DNA from: Cutaneotrichosporon cavernicola
Lineage: Eukaryota; Basidiomycota; Tremellomycetes; Trichosporonales; Trichosporonaceae
Reading direction: 5' to 3'
DNA: 64,000 nt
NCBI RefSeq assembly: GCF_030864355.1
Contig: NC_083396.1
Location: 2,046,001 to 2,110,000, forward strand
The position numbers and the translations under genes are program-made. How positions within the stretch are numbered: position 1 is the first letter of the stretch; every line of letters starts with the position of its first letter. A model generated the notes under the pieces. It saw only the letters and a list, made by a program, of their open reading frames with translations. It was not told the DNA's origin and searched no databases. This document shows, in pieces, positions 13,028 through 22,327 of the stretch.

Positions 13028-13069
13028 CCCATCTTTCCCAACCGCACACTTCATCAACAACCGCCCAAC

Positions 13070-15159
13070 ATGGAGATGGACATGGACCTGGGCTGGTGTC
13101 TCACCTGCTCCAAGCGCACTGTGAGTGTCCCGGCCCTCTGTTCCGCCCACATTTCTGACGCCAGTATGATACCCGTAGCCCGTACTGCTCGGAACAGTGC
13201 CGCCAGCACGACCACTCGCCGAAATCTCAACCAAATGAGAAGCAGACCATCACGTCACCACTTCCTGCCAAGTTCCTGGCTCTTCCACCTACATCGGCCA
13301 ACATTTCGCGCAACTCATCAGATCACAGGCCGAACAGCCGTCGCAGCCGCGGCGACTCTCAACGCCCAGATATCAGTACGCCAGCAGGCCCCGGTAAGGT
13401 GCTCTCGAACGAGGCTCGGGCGTCTTCCCCCGATCGTCACCACCAGCAGCGTGACCGCCGTGCCTTCTCGTTCCCCGCGTCAGATGAGAACGAGCATCCT
13501 ACGCTTCCCTTTGTCCGCCAGGCCAAGGCCGTCAATGGCACACCCAAATCGTTCAAGAAGCTCCTCAACCTCTCGAGCGACATGGCTAAGCTGGCACTAT
13601 CCACTGGCGCCAACACGCCCAACTTTGAGTCGACGTTTGATTCGACTTCTGACGGGTCCATCGACAACGATGTCCCCACTGTCGGTCGCCGCAACGGTTT
13701 CATGCCGTTCGGGGCCCATCACGCCCAGACGCTAATGCCATCACCTTGGCAACCTTCACCTATGCGTGTGCAGTCACCGGCGGCTTCGGCGCCTGTACAG
13801 AACCGGGCCCCCATCAACCCGCGCATTCCCATCGGCCGTATGGGGTCGTCGTCTCGGAGTCGAGAAGACATCATGAGCTGGGCGCGTGGCGTCGGGGACG
13901 CAGAAACGAGCCCCAACTCGGACGGCAATGAGCCTCGCTCTCAGGCGCACCGCAATCGTTGTCGCTCTCGTCGTGCGCTGACGCTCGCCAACCTCCCGCC
14001 CCCAAGCACCGAGTCACTTGACGAGCCTTCTCACGGGTCTACGCCTAAGGGATCTGTAGGGGCTCTTGGCGCGCTCCACATGACGTTCACTCCTGTGGTC
14101 AACGTTCTTCGTCGCGTCTCCATTGCAGCGATTCCTGCCGCCGACCAGACCCCTACGTCGTCTTCTCTTGGGCTAGCAGTTCCTGCTCCCGCCGAGGTGT
14201 CCATCGTGGACGTCGTCGTGGCGACGCGCGCAGAGGACCGCAACCCCGAGGGTGACACTCCTGCGCTGTCGACAATGTCGCTCTCCGAGGCCATCGACCC
14301 CTCAACCTCGACCGACATTGGTGACGCCATGGAGACTGTCACGGACGACTTTTCAGTTGTCTCGTCCTCTGTCGACCGCCGCACGTCTTTCAGCCCTCGC
14401 ACTCTTCAATCCCAGCTCGCTCACGTCGTTCCCAAGCGGCCCACCGCCCCGGCGTTGTCGCAACGCCGCCGCTCGTCAATGCTTCCCATCAACCCTGGCA
14501 CTGCATTCACGAGTCTATCGAATTATCTCCGGTCTCTCGCACCGTTTGCGATGCCGGTGACGTCTCTTGTACCGTCGTTCACCAACTCTCAGGGTGATGT
14601 GGTCAACACGGCTGCTAGCACCGAGATCGAGCGGACTGTTACGGCTACTTGCCCCACACCCGAGCCAAGTCGCCTAGCCTCACCCATGCCCACGACCAGC
14701 CTCCATGCCAACCTCGACGACGCCATGGATGACACGCTGCACGAGCGTGACCTCGTTCGCAGCGTTCCGATGGACATTGATCTCACGCGCAAGGCAGCAA
14801 ACTTTCGTGAAGAGCGCAAGCGTGAGCGCGAGGAACTTGACCTTCTGAAGCGCGGTGCTGCGGCTCGCCCTCGCTCTCCGCGTCGCGACGACTCGCGATC
14901 GCCGTCGCCTGGGCCTGATCGCACCTCGGGCCGTCCGCAGTCGTACGAGGACGACGGTGACGATGATCGCCGTGGCCGTGGCCGTGGCCGGACTCGCGGT
15001 CGTGTACCTACCCCGCCCCAGCCTGACCAGGAGCATCACCGTGGCCGCCGTCGCGACCGCGTCAACGAGAGTCGCGACCGCAGCTGGAGTCCCGCTCGCG
15101 GCCGCCGGCCCTCGCGCAGTCGCTCCGCCCTCATCGCGGCCTTCGTTGGCGCCGATTAG
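13070..15159 (+). CDS. Ecl1-type life-span regulatory zinc-motif protein, long disordered tail
   Basis: Exons 13070..13120 and 13165..15159, with a 44-nt intron (GTGAGT...ACGCCAG), give 681 aa. The join restores a compact motif GWCLTCSKRT-YDTRSPYCSEQC with C10-x2-C13 and C25-x3-C29, followed by RQHD. This is the pattern of the fungal Ecl1 family, small nuclear proteins of fission yeast linked to chronological life span and nutrient/zinc stress. Known Ecl1 proteins are very short, whereas here the motif heads a long Ser/Pro-rich disordered protein. The middle has many SP sites; the C-terminus is an Arg-rich region (REERKREREELDLLKRG, then GRGRGRTRGR, then SRDRSWSPARGRRPSRSRS) like RS/RGG RNA-binding tails. 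The start ATG follows AACATGG-like context. The family call rests on the Cys pattern; regulatory function is inferred. Confidence 0.8.
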
Positions 15160-15630
15160 CCTCCCAACGTGTACAATTTCATCTCGATACTCGATCCCCG
15201 ACTCTTGATCTCTACTCGTTCCCAAGCCGCGTTGTACTACATTCACTCACACGGAAGAAGAAGAAGAAACAGGAAGAAGTAAAATTAAAACGACACATGT
15301 CTGCACCGCAACCACACTCTACACCATTCCCTACCGCATTCAAGCAGCCAGCGGTCGTCCATCGAGTGTCTCACGCATATCTTGCATATCGCATCACCAC
15401 CTACCCATTGTCATTGGTATTCATGTCCGCAGCCCTGGCTAGGTCGACTCAAAACGGTCGGGCGTGTAACATCGGTTTATCCGTAGCATTGCACAGTGAC
15501 ATGTACTGTTTGTACTGTGCTGCGGAGTGAGCGATGAGCTAGAGGAGCTCGAGTGGCTTGTGACTGACACTGGCACTGGAGCTCAATGGGCTTCACTGCA
15601 CAATGCACAGGAACGGGAACGCTAACAAAG

Positions 15631-15690
15631 TGTTACGGCCACTAGCGTGAGATTACGGCCACTAGCGTGAGATTACGGTCACTAGCGTGA
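15631..15690. repeat. tandem repeat, about 20-bp unit x3
   Basis: Three copies of GATTACGGCCACTAGCGTGA, the first slightly shorter and the third with GGTC for GGCC. It runs directly into a GAGTGA-rich array. Confidence 0.9.
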
Positions 15691-15728
15691 GAGTGAGAGA
15701 GGAGTGAGAGTGGAGTGAGAATGAGAGT

Positions 15729-15764
<36 letters not shown>

Positions 15765-15785
15765 GAGTGAGAGTGGGAGTGAGAG
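15690..15785. repeat. purine-rich GAGTGA microsatellite
   Basis: Repeated GAGTGAGA/GTGGAGTGA units over about 95 bp. It begins within the GTGAGAGTG end of the preceding repeat, suggesting growth by slippage. Confidence 0.85.
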
Positions 15786-16846
15786 TCGTGCCAAGGCCCC
15801 ATTGCGAGTGATTGCGGGAACTAGGAACGGTGACCCTGTGGGAACGCTGATCTGAGTAAAAGCACTGGATTCTGTTGTCTTTACTTGACGACGGAATCTG
15901 AAACTTACAACATCACACGAGATACGTGGACATTGAGGTTTTGGATCCGCATCCCCCTCTTCCCTACCGCTTGTCAAGCACGCAACCACAAGTCAATGGT
16001 ACGAGAACTCGAATCAGACATTCCACAGACTCCCTAATATCCCAGCCTGACAATGCACCTCGGTTTTCGGCCTCTCTCCCTGTCCTGCGTCCGGAAGTAA
16101 CCAGCCGACAAGGTCAGCTGCCACTTGCCACGCCACACATGCCACGCCACACATGCCCGACGTACGTAGAACAATCCCGTGACCTATACACCACGAGAGG
16201 AACGAGAGCGGAGGCACAGAAAACCGGGGGGCCCGTAAGCTCCGTTTCCGGCAGTGCCTAAGCCATGTGAGTATGTCGAGAGCATGCCGAGCGTGCCGAG
16301 AACGTTCCGAGACATGGCCAAGGCGGGCTAGCCCTACCGTACATGCGCAATTACTGTAATGGACTTGCAGCTGCCATTCAATTTATTGAATCATCTGATA
16401 GAAAGCTTATGGCCTGGCAAGTCGAAGATCGGTTGTCCCGAGCCCTCCCAGTCCATCATTCGTCTGAGCCTCGGTTCTCATCCACGGAAACTCGGTTGAT
16501 CCGAACTTGAACTCAGCTCGACTCCCTCGTCGGCCAATTTCGCTCCGGTCTCGTTTCTTCTACGCTCGCAAGTGCACCAAAGGACCCTGGCAAGTCACTG
16601 CGAATCGGCAGAACCCAGTTTTTCCTCGCACTCACGGAAACCATCTCCGCAGATAAGGCGGACATCCACCTCCGTCTCCATGACCTACGCAGACATTTTT
16701 CAGGCTGATCTCTAATCAAACCGCAGTCAAGGCGGACACGGCGTCATCTCCGTCCACTGTTGTGGTGTGCTGACTCGTTGTCCGCCCGCGTCTCCGTCAA
16801 GACGTAAGATTTGCCATCACAACTCTGAGGGATTTGGACCGCGAGG

Positions 16847-16939
16847 ATGCCAACAAAAAGCGGGAGGCTCACGCCCCATGCACGCACACACACACGCACA
16901 CACACACGCACACACAAGTACCTGCTGTCCTCACCATGA
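16847..16939 (+). promoter_or_regulatory. upstream ORF whose stop overlaps the MFS start (ATGA)
   Basis: ATG at 16847 opens a 30-codon frame running through a CA microsatellite (giving an Arg-Thr-His-Thr repeat) and ending in TGA at 16937..16939. That stop overlaps the MFS start codon at 16936 by two bases (ATGA). If this ATG is in the transcript, the arrangement would fit termination-reinitiation. A second out-of-frame ATG at 16878 also overlaps the main frame. Confidence 0.4.
16881..16916. repeat. CA/CGCA microsatellite
   Basis: Interrupted (CA)n with CG steps immediately upstream of the MFS start codon. Confidence 0.9.
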
Positions 16940-18726
16940 AGGACCTCCTCAGAGAGACGCCCTTCGGCACACTCGTGCGCCTCGTCGCACCAAGCGCCTT
17001 CCCCTACCCAGAGGAAGAACCAACCTTTACGGTTCCCGAGGTGTATCGCCCCCGGGGAGCTCTCGGCGTTTTCGACGAATCCGACCGCACCTTGGTCTCG
17101 TCGACAACCGACACCCCGAAACCCAAGGAGTCCGACTCAGATGCCTCGACCACCGCAGAGTACGCGTTACGCGCGTTCGAAGCAACTCCCGTCCCCAAGG
17201 GGATGTATGATCCCTTTGCTGAGCGTACCGCACACGCTATCGATCTCGCACCCGACGGTACCGTCCTCGTCACGTGGTATGGGCCAGACGACCCGTCCAA
17301 CCCCCAGAATTGGAGCCGGGGGAAGAAGGCCTGGGCTGGCTTCGTCATCATGTACTACACGTTCGCGATCTACGCCGGCTCGTCGATTGTCGCATTCGCA
17401 TTCGAAGACGTGGCAAACCACTTTAATGTATCGACCATCGTCGCCGCGCTGCTTCTCACCCTCTTCGTGGCCGGATACGCTGTCGGCCCACTCTTCCTTG
17501 CTCCGCTTTCCGAGATTGCCTCGATCGGCCGCAACCCACCCTACGTGGTGTCCATGTTCCTCTTCTGCATTTTACAGGTACCCAGCGCACTCACTCCCTC
17601 CTTTGCCGGGCTATGCGTCCTCCGCTTCCTCGCCGGCTTTATGGGTTCGCCTCCCCTCGCTACAGGCGGCGCGTCTCTCACCGACATTTTCTCGCCTCAG
17701 AAGGCAGGGTACGCCCTTGGCCTTTACGGTGTCGCGGTGGGGGTTGCGCCTGCCATCGCGCCAATGCTCTCGGGCTTTGCAATTGAGAGGTGGGGCTGGG
17801 AATGGGCTTTCTGGGAGATGCTCATGATCGGTGGACTCGGCTTCCTCCTCCTCTTCTTTGGACTTCCTGAGACCAATGCCGACACGATTCTCTACAAGCG
17901 TGCCGCTCGGTTACGCACCCTCACGCAGAGCGACAACCTACTATGCGAGAGCGAGATTCTCGACGCCGAAAAGACGTTCTCGGGCGTCATGTACGAAGCG
18001 CTCGCCCGCCCCCTCGAGATGACGGTGCGCGAACCAATTGTCCTCGCCATCAACCTATACGTTGGGCTCACCTACGCCATTCTCTACTCGTACTTTGAGA
18101 GTTACCCGCTCGTCTTCCACATGGGCTACGGTTGGAGTCTCGGTATGGCCGGTCTCCCTCTCCTAGCCCTGACTGTCGGCGGTATGTTGTCTTATGCGGT
18201 ATACTGCATCTGGTCAATCTACGTCTGGGAACCACAGTATGTGGCCGCCAAAGGCCGCCTCGTCCCCGAAGCATACCTCCCCCTCTCACTATATGGGGCG
18301 TGGTGTTACCCCATCTGCCTCTTCTGGTTCGCATGGACAGCAAACAGGACACACTGGGTTTCGCCAATGCTGGCGGCGGGTCTGTTCGGCCTGGCAGACT
18401 GCTGGTCATTCATGCCCTACCTCAACTACCTCTGTGTCGCGTATCCCAAATACGCAGCCAGCGCTCTGGCCAGTAACGACTTTGTGCGCTCCATGATGGG
18501 TGCGGCTATGCCTATTGTCGCTTACCCGCTGTTCAACAACCTCGGCATCGCGTGGGGCAACTCTGTGCTTGGTTTCGCATCGGCTGCGTTCGTTCCCATC
18601 CCATTCCTCCTGTATTGGTACGGCCCGGCACTGCGCGCTCGCTCCCCAATGGCAACGCATATTGGCACGAGCAAGGACCCGCTGTGGGTCGCTGAGCGTC
18701 CAGACGCTGAGGCACGTGCCGAGTGA
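16936..18726 (+). CDS. MFS drug:H+ antiporter, DHA1 type (FLR1/TPO1-like)
   Basis: A polytopic plasma-membrane exporter of the major facilitator superfamily; the DHA1 branch exports drugs, fungicides or polyamines by proton antiport. The product is 596 aa without introns. I chose ATG 16936 (CACCATGA) because the protein then begins MKDLLRETPFGTLVR, the opening typical of FLR1/MDR1-like fungal members; upstream in-frame codons include only the CA repeat. Residues 118-127 carry the family signature DDPSNPQNWS just before TM1. Further signatures are PLSEIASIGRNPPYV (loop 2-3), RFLAGFMGSPPLATGG, and repeated hydrophobic segments consistent with 12 TM helices and a central loop near NLLCESEILDAEKTF. 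Substrate cannot be told from sequence. Two upstream ATGs may control translation. Confidence 0.9.
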   Translation: MKDLLRETPFGTLVRLVAPSAFPYPEEEPTFTVPEVYRPRGALGVFDESDRTLVSSTTDTPKPKESDSDASTTAEYALRAFEATPVPKGMYDPFAERTAHAIDLAPDGTVLVTWYGPDDPSNPQNWSRGKKAWAGFVIMYYTFAIYAGSSIVAFAFEDVANHFNVSTIVAALLLTLFVAGYAVGPLFLAPLSEIASIGRNPPYVVSMFLFCILQVPSALTPSFAGLCVLRFLAGFMGSPPLATGGASLTDIFSPQKAGYALGLYGVAVGVAPAIAPMLSGFAIERWGWEWAFWEMLMIGGLGFLLLFFGLPETNADTILYKRAARLRTLTQSDNLLCESEILDAEKTFSGVMYEALARPLEMTVREPIVLAINLYVGLTYAILYSYFESYPLVFHMGYGWSLGMAGLPLLALTVGGMLSYAVYCIWSIYVWEPQYVAAKGRLVPEAYLPLSLYGAWCYPICLFWFAWTANRTHWVSPMLAAGLFGLADCWSFMPYLNYLCVAYPKYAASALASNDFVRSMMGAAMPIVAYPLFNNLGIAWGNSVLGFASAAFVPIPFLLYWYGPALRARSPMATHIGTSKDPLWVAERPDAEARAE

Positions 18727-19843
18727 CGAAGGACGAGTACGAGTAGACGTAGAGACGCGTCCCAGGGCGCGGTAAATAACCCATACTGTATCCATTGCAT
18801 CTGCATCTCACCAACGCAATCTGTTTGTTTTCACCTGGGTGAGAGTCACGTAGTAGGGTGGTGGTTTCCTATGGCTAGAGGCAGTTTCCAATGATCGTAA
18901 TGGCGCTGTGGCGTTAGTTCAGCTTCTGAACCTGTTGTGTATTTGTGTATGTCGCCTCAAGTCGACCCGGCACTGCGCCAGGTTCCAGCGCTGAAAAGCT
19001 GGGGCCAGTGTGTGATTCACCACGGAGGCTCGAGTCTCTCATGTAGAGGAAACGTGTTATACATGGATGTAGTCCTGCGCTCTCTGCATCTGCATATCTG
19101 GGCAGATGGCCGAAGAGCGCAATGGTGCAAAAGCGGCGAATGTGCAGTACAAACATTTGATTCCGTTGTGAGGTCATTTCGCCAAAACAAATCCCCACCA
19201 CCCGAGTCGAACGCCAGACCTCTCACCAAAATTTCTGCGCCACACCCCATCCCCCGGCTAACCCCGACCGCTCGCCCCCTGGCAGGCTCCTTATAAACAA
19301 CGCTCATCGCAATGTTGCTCTCTACGGGCCCGGTCCCGCCCAACCCTTACTACGGTGAGGACGGCGGGCATTCGACTGACTGGACGCGCTAGCCTCGCCA
19401 TAAGCGCGCGCCTGTCGACGGGACACGGCTTCCCCCAGACCGACCGTGCGCGTTACCCCTCCCGCTATCACCTGCGACGCTCCGCGAAAGCGTCGACGTG
19501 TCGCAGAGGCGATGGGGCCGCGTGCGGCTTCCGTTATTCTATGTCCTGGCCTAGGTCGTCGACCTGTGAGGTTGTGGAAAAACCAACGGAATGACATTCT
19601 GTATTTTTAGTAGTGGATGGATGAAATTTGCGACCAGCGAGATGCGAGAGGTGGGAATGTGAGCGAGATAGCTGAGCACCCGGAGCGGAGAAGGATTGTG
19701 CTGACGCCGAGCACGACAGTGTTTGGTGGTTGTACGCAGAGCGGAGGCGGACCGATGACACGCCTGCAAAAGTTCAAAGCCAAGGTGGAGGTCAACCACG
19801 CTCACCAACACCCACCCTCCATCACCAAACTCGCTCATCACTC
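18727..19843. other. intergenic, no gene seen
   Basis: About 1.1 kb between two plus-strand genes. Open frames are short and lack coding character. It should contain the MFS 3' end and the promoter of the LYR-motif gene. Confidence 0.5.
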
Positions 19844-21052
19844 ATGGCGGACAACGGCGGCACGGTCAAAACACGAAAGGGGCCAGCGTACGTCGCACGC
19901 CCCGCGACGCTGCCGTACACCCCCAAGCCGACACCGGTGACCCAGCATACGCGCCCGTTCTTTCGCGACCCGGCGCACACCCGCCCAACACGGTGGGGTC
20001 TCTACCGCCAGCTGCTGCGGGCGATGGGCGGTGCAGCGGCACTCAGTGCTGCGCGAACGGCAAGCGCAGTATCGAGCGCAAGCTCGTTGCCGCCGCGCAC
20101 AGAATCCTTTTCCGATCCAGCTGAACCAACGCCCTCCCTCGACGCAACGCCCTCGCCCCTCCCTCACACCCACCCAACCATCCCCGCATCGCGCGTTATC
20201 TGCGGCTCGTCCTACTTTGCCGCGTTCCAGGGCACCGAGCATGTCAAAGCACGCAAGATGCCTCCGACGCAAGCGTACGACGGCTTTGCACCTCTTGCGC
20301 CGCTCTCCGGGCCCTTCCCCCATCTCCTCTCGTCGCTGCGGGCACGCTGGCGCACAGCGCGCGGCTGGACCTCGATGCGGGACACACGCGCCTTCCTCCT
20401 CGCCGAGGAATCGCTCCTCTCTTCCCTCTCTTCGGCCGATCCCATCCTCTCGAAGCGGGAGGATGTCCTCCGCGCATCCTACGACGCCTTCCTGGCCCTC
20501 CCCCCACCACCACCGCCGCCCCGCCCCCTCCTGACGGGCGGTTACCTGCGCCCATCGAAATTCTCACCCCCTCTCCCGCGGATGAAGCCGCAACCACAGC
20601 ATATTGGCGCCATGTACGCTCGTCGCCAACGTAAGCACGAACAACGTATCTTGCGCCTCCGTGAGATGGTTGACCAGCGCAACGACATTTCACAAGAGGT
20701 GCGTCTCTGGCGCGACCTCGGCTTGGAGGACGAGTGGTCGAACCCCTTGGGACTGCCACATGGGGATGACAAGAGTGGAGCCAGCTGGACGAAGCCACTC
20801 GAGGCGCATGCCAAGAACATCCAGCGCTTGATGTATGCCGGCGTGAAGCGTGCACAAGCCGTGTATTCCCCCGAGGTTATCGAGCGCGTCAAGGATGCTC
20901 GGAGGCGGCGCGAGGTCTGGCGCCGAAACAAGGCCCGTAAGGCGCGCGGGGAGGAGCCTGTGTTTCCAGAGCGGAGCGACGGCCAGGAGATGGTAAGGGC
21001 AGTCAAGCGCGCCGAGCGCGAGGAGTGGTTGGCCAAGAAGAAGAGTCCATAG
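19844..21052 (+). CDS. LYR-motif (Complex1_LYR-like) protein with basic C-terminus
   Basis: 402 aa, intronless. ATG 19844 (ACTCATGG) is preferred. Residues 46-56 read PTRWGLYRQLLR, the L-Y-R plus downstream helix typical of LYR-motif proteins, small mitochondrial assembly factors or subunits that bind acyl carrier protein and help Fe-S or respiratory-complex biogenesis. The usual LYR domain is about 80-100 aa; here it is followed by a low-complexity insert (Ala/Ser/Pro, a PPPPPPPP run) and a highly charged C-terminal half (YARRQRKHEQRILRLREM, RRRREVWRRNKARKARGEEP, AEREEWLAKKKS) with helical character. The basic N-terminus could target mitochondria. A mitochondrial role is inferred; the exact family member is unknown. 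The convergent gene at 21101 begins 48 bp after its stop. Confidence 0.6.
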   Translation: MADNGGTVKTRKGPAYVARPATLPYTPKPTPVTQHTRPFFRDPAHTRPTRWGLYRQLLRAMGGAAALSAARTASAVSSASSLPPRTESFSDPAEPTPSLDATPSPLPHTHPTIPASRVICGSSYFAAFQGTEHVKARKMPPTQAYDGFAPLAPLSGPFPHLLSSLRARWRTARGWTSMRDTRAFLLAEESLLSSLSSADPILSKREDVLRASYDAFLALPPPPPPPRPLLTGGYLRPSKFSPPLPRMKPQPQHIGAMYARRQRKHEQRILRLREMVDQRNDISQEVRLWRDLGLEDEWSNPLGLPHGDDKSGASWTKPLEAHAKNIQRLMYAGVKRAQAVYSPEVIERVKDARRRREVWRRNKARKARGEEPVFPERSDGQEMVRAVKRAEREEWLAKKKSP

Positions 21053-21100
21053 ATCTCTCAACGAACATAGCATCCCATAGCATTCCATAGCACATGTATT

Positions 21101-22069
21101 CTACAACTCTACCTCCCAGTTCTCACCGACCAGCTCGATCCCACCCTCAGCGACATACGGGTTGGATTCAGTGAGCACGAACCCGCGCCGCCCATATATG
21201 TCCCGTGCGGCGGTGAGACACGAATGCGTCCATAACTCGAGGCGCTTAAACCCCATCGCGCGTGCATGCGCGAGCACCTCGTCGACCAGTCGAGCACCAA
21301 GGCCAGCCCCTCTGGCGCCGGGAGTGAGGCAGAGTAGCCTCAGCTTTGCCGTCTCGTCGTCGCGTCCACGCATCATGAACACGCATCCAACCCGCTCGCC
21401 TCCGCGCTCGGCGATCCACGAACGCATGCGCGGATCCTTGTCGCGCGCAAAGTCAATAACGACCTGCGCGGCCAAGATCTCAAAGTCGCGGCCCCACCCG
21501 TACTCGGCGAAATACTGGGCGCCGTGGATCATCGCGACCCAACCAATATCGCCCGGCTGCAGACCGCGGAAGGTTACCTCATCCTTGGTCTCCAGTTCTT
21601 TGACCTCCTCCTTGACGACCGAGTCGTCGAGCAGCCGCCTCACAGTCGAGAGGGCGCCCATCAACTCATCCCTCTCGGAGGGCCCTAGGGCCGCGAGCAT
21701 GTCGCCCGCCTGCGCGTGGCTTCGTCCCTCGAGGGGAGCAAAGGCGTCCAGTCCAGCCTGGGTGAGGGAAAGAAGACTCTGACGCCCGTCGCGGGGATGC
21801 GGAGTACGGAGGAGCCATCCGCGCGCCTCGAACCGCTTGAGGATACGGCTGAGGTATCCGTTATCGTGACCGAGGGTACGAGCGATCTCGGTGGCCGTGG
21901 GCGCGCCGTCGGCAGGGTGGGCGAGCTCGTATAGTACACGCACGTCGGTCAGAGATAGGTCCGACGACAGGTACGGGCCAAGCACGCCGGCCTGGCGCGT
22001 GTAGAAGCGGTTGAAGGCGCGGAGCGCGTGGATGTCCTCTTCGCTGGGAGTGATGCCGTTGGTTGTCAT
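21101..22069 (-). CDS. MarR-GNAT fusion: HTH regulator with N-acetyltransferase domain, bacterial type
   Basis: 322 aa, intronless, ATG at 22069. Residues about 10-150 form a MarR-type winged helix (SLTDVRVLYELAH, then TATEIARTLGHDNGYLSRI, then a wing with HPRDGRQSLLSLTQAG). Residues about 165-322 form a GNAT acetyltransferase with the acetyl-CoA motif region CLTPGARGAGLGARLVDE and the following ELWTHSCLTAARDIYGRRGF. This exact two-domain order is common in bacteria as a bifunctional MarR/GNAT regulator, with HGAQYFAEYGWGRDFE as the usual linker-proximal block. It is not a typical fungal family, and the absence of introns among spliced neighbours fits horizontal gain from bacteria (inference). 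GC and codon use look like the host, so transfer would be old. The protein could bind DNA or only acetylate a small molecule. It is divergent from ASA1, sharing a 258-bp promoter. Confidence 0.9.
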   Translation of the reverse strand: MTTNGITPSEEDIHALRAFNRFYTRQAGVLGPYLSSDLSLTDVRVLYELAHPADGAPTATEIARTLGHDNGYLSRILKRFEARGWLLRTPHPRDGRQSLLSLTQAGLDAFAPLEGRSHAQAGDMLAALGPSERDELMGALSTVRRLLDDSVVKEEVKELETKDEVTFRGLQPGDIGWVAMIHGAQYFAEYGWGRDFEILAAQVVIDFARDKDPRMRSWIAERGGERVGCVFMMRGRDDETAKLRLLCLTPGARGAGLGARLVDEVLAHARAMGFKRLELWTHSCLTAARDIYGRRGFVLTESNPYVAEGGIELVGENWEVEL

Positions 22070-22327
22070 TTCGTGGGGGATTGGTGACTTGGGAACTTGG
22101 GAAAAAGGAAGGGGAAAAGGGTCAAGTGCCGTTTAGTATATGTGTTCCTTGTGGCGGTTTGCTTAGCCACAAGTCTTGCCAAGTGAGGGGATGGAAAATT
22201 AGTTGCCAATGGCAACTATCTCATATCATCATCTATTTGGTTCCGCACGACGTCACATTCACGGCGTCCTCGGCCTCCACTCCGGTCTTCCTCTGTCCGT
22301 ACATCTTCTTCCTCTTCAAATGGCAAT

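Larger units (their letters stand above)
10001..13069 (+). promoter_or_regulatory. long pyrimidine-rich leader/promoter of the Ecl1-type gene
   Basis: The plus strand is strongly C/T-rich from about 10.0 kb and again from 12.29 kb to the start codon at 13070, as is common for promoters and long 5' untranslated leaders of fungal regulatory genes. It contains a C18 run, a 7-bp tandem repeat, a CA microsatellite, a short upstream ORF and a consensus donor (G|GTAAGTC at 10815) that could start a 5'UTR intron. Transcription start and splicing are inferred, not seen. Confidence 0.4.
15160..16846. other. intergenic region with tandem repeats, no gene seen
   Basis: No frame here has coding character. 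It holds the 3' end of the Ecl1-type gene, an AAGAAG-rich stretch near 15255, two repeat arrays (15631..15690 and 15690..15785) and the promoter of the MFS gene. Confidence 0.5.
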
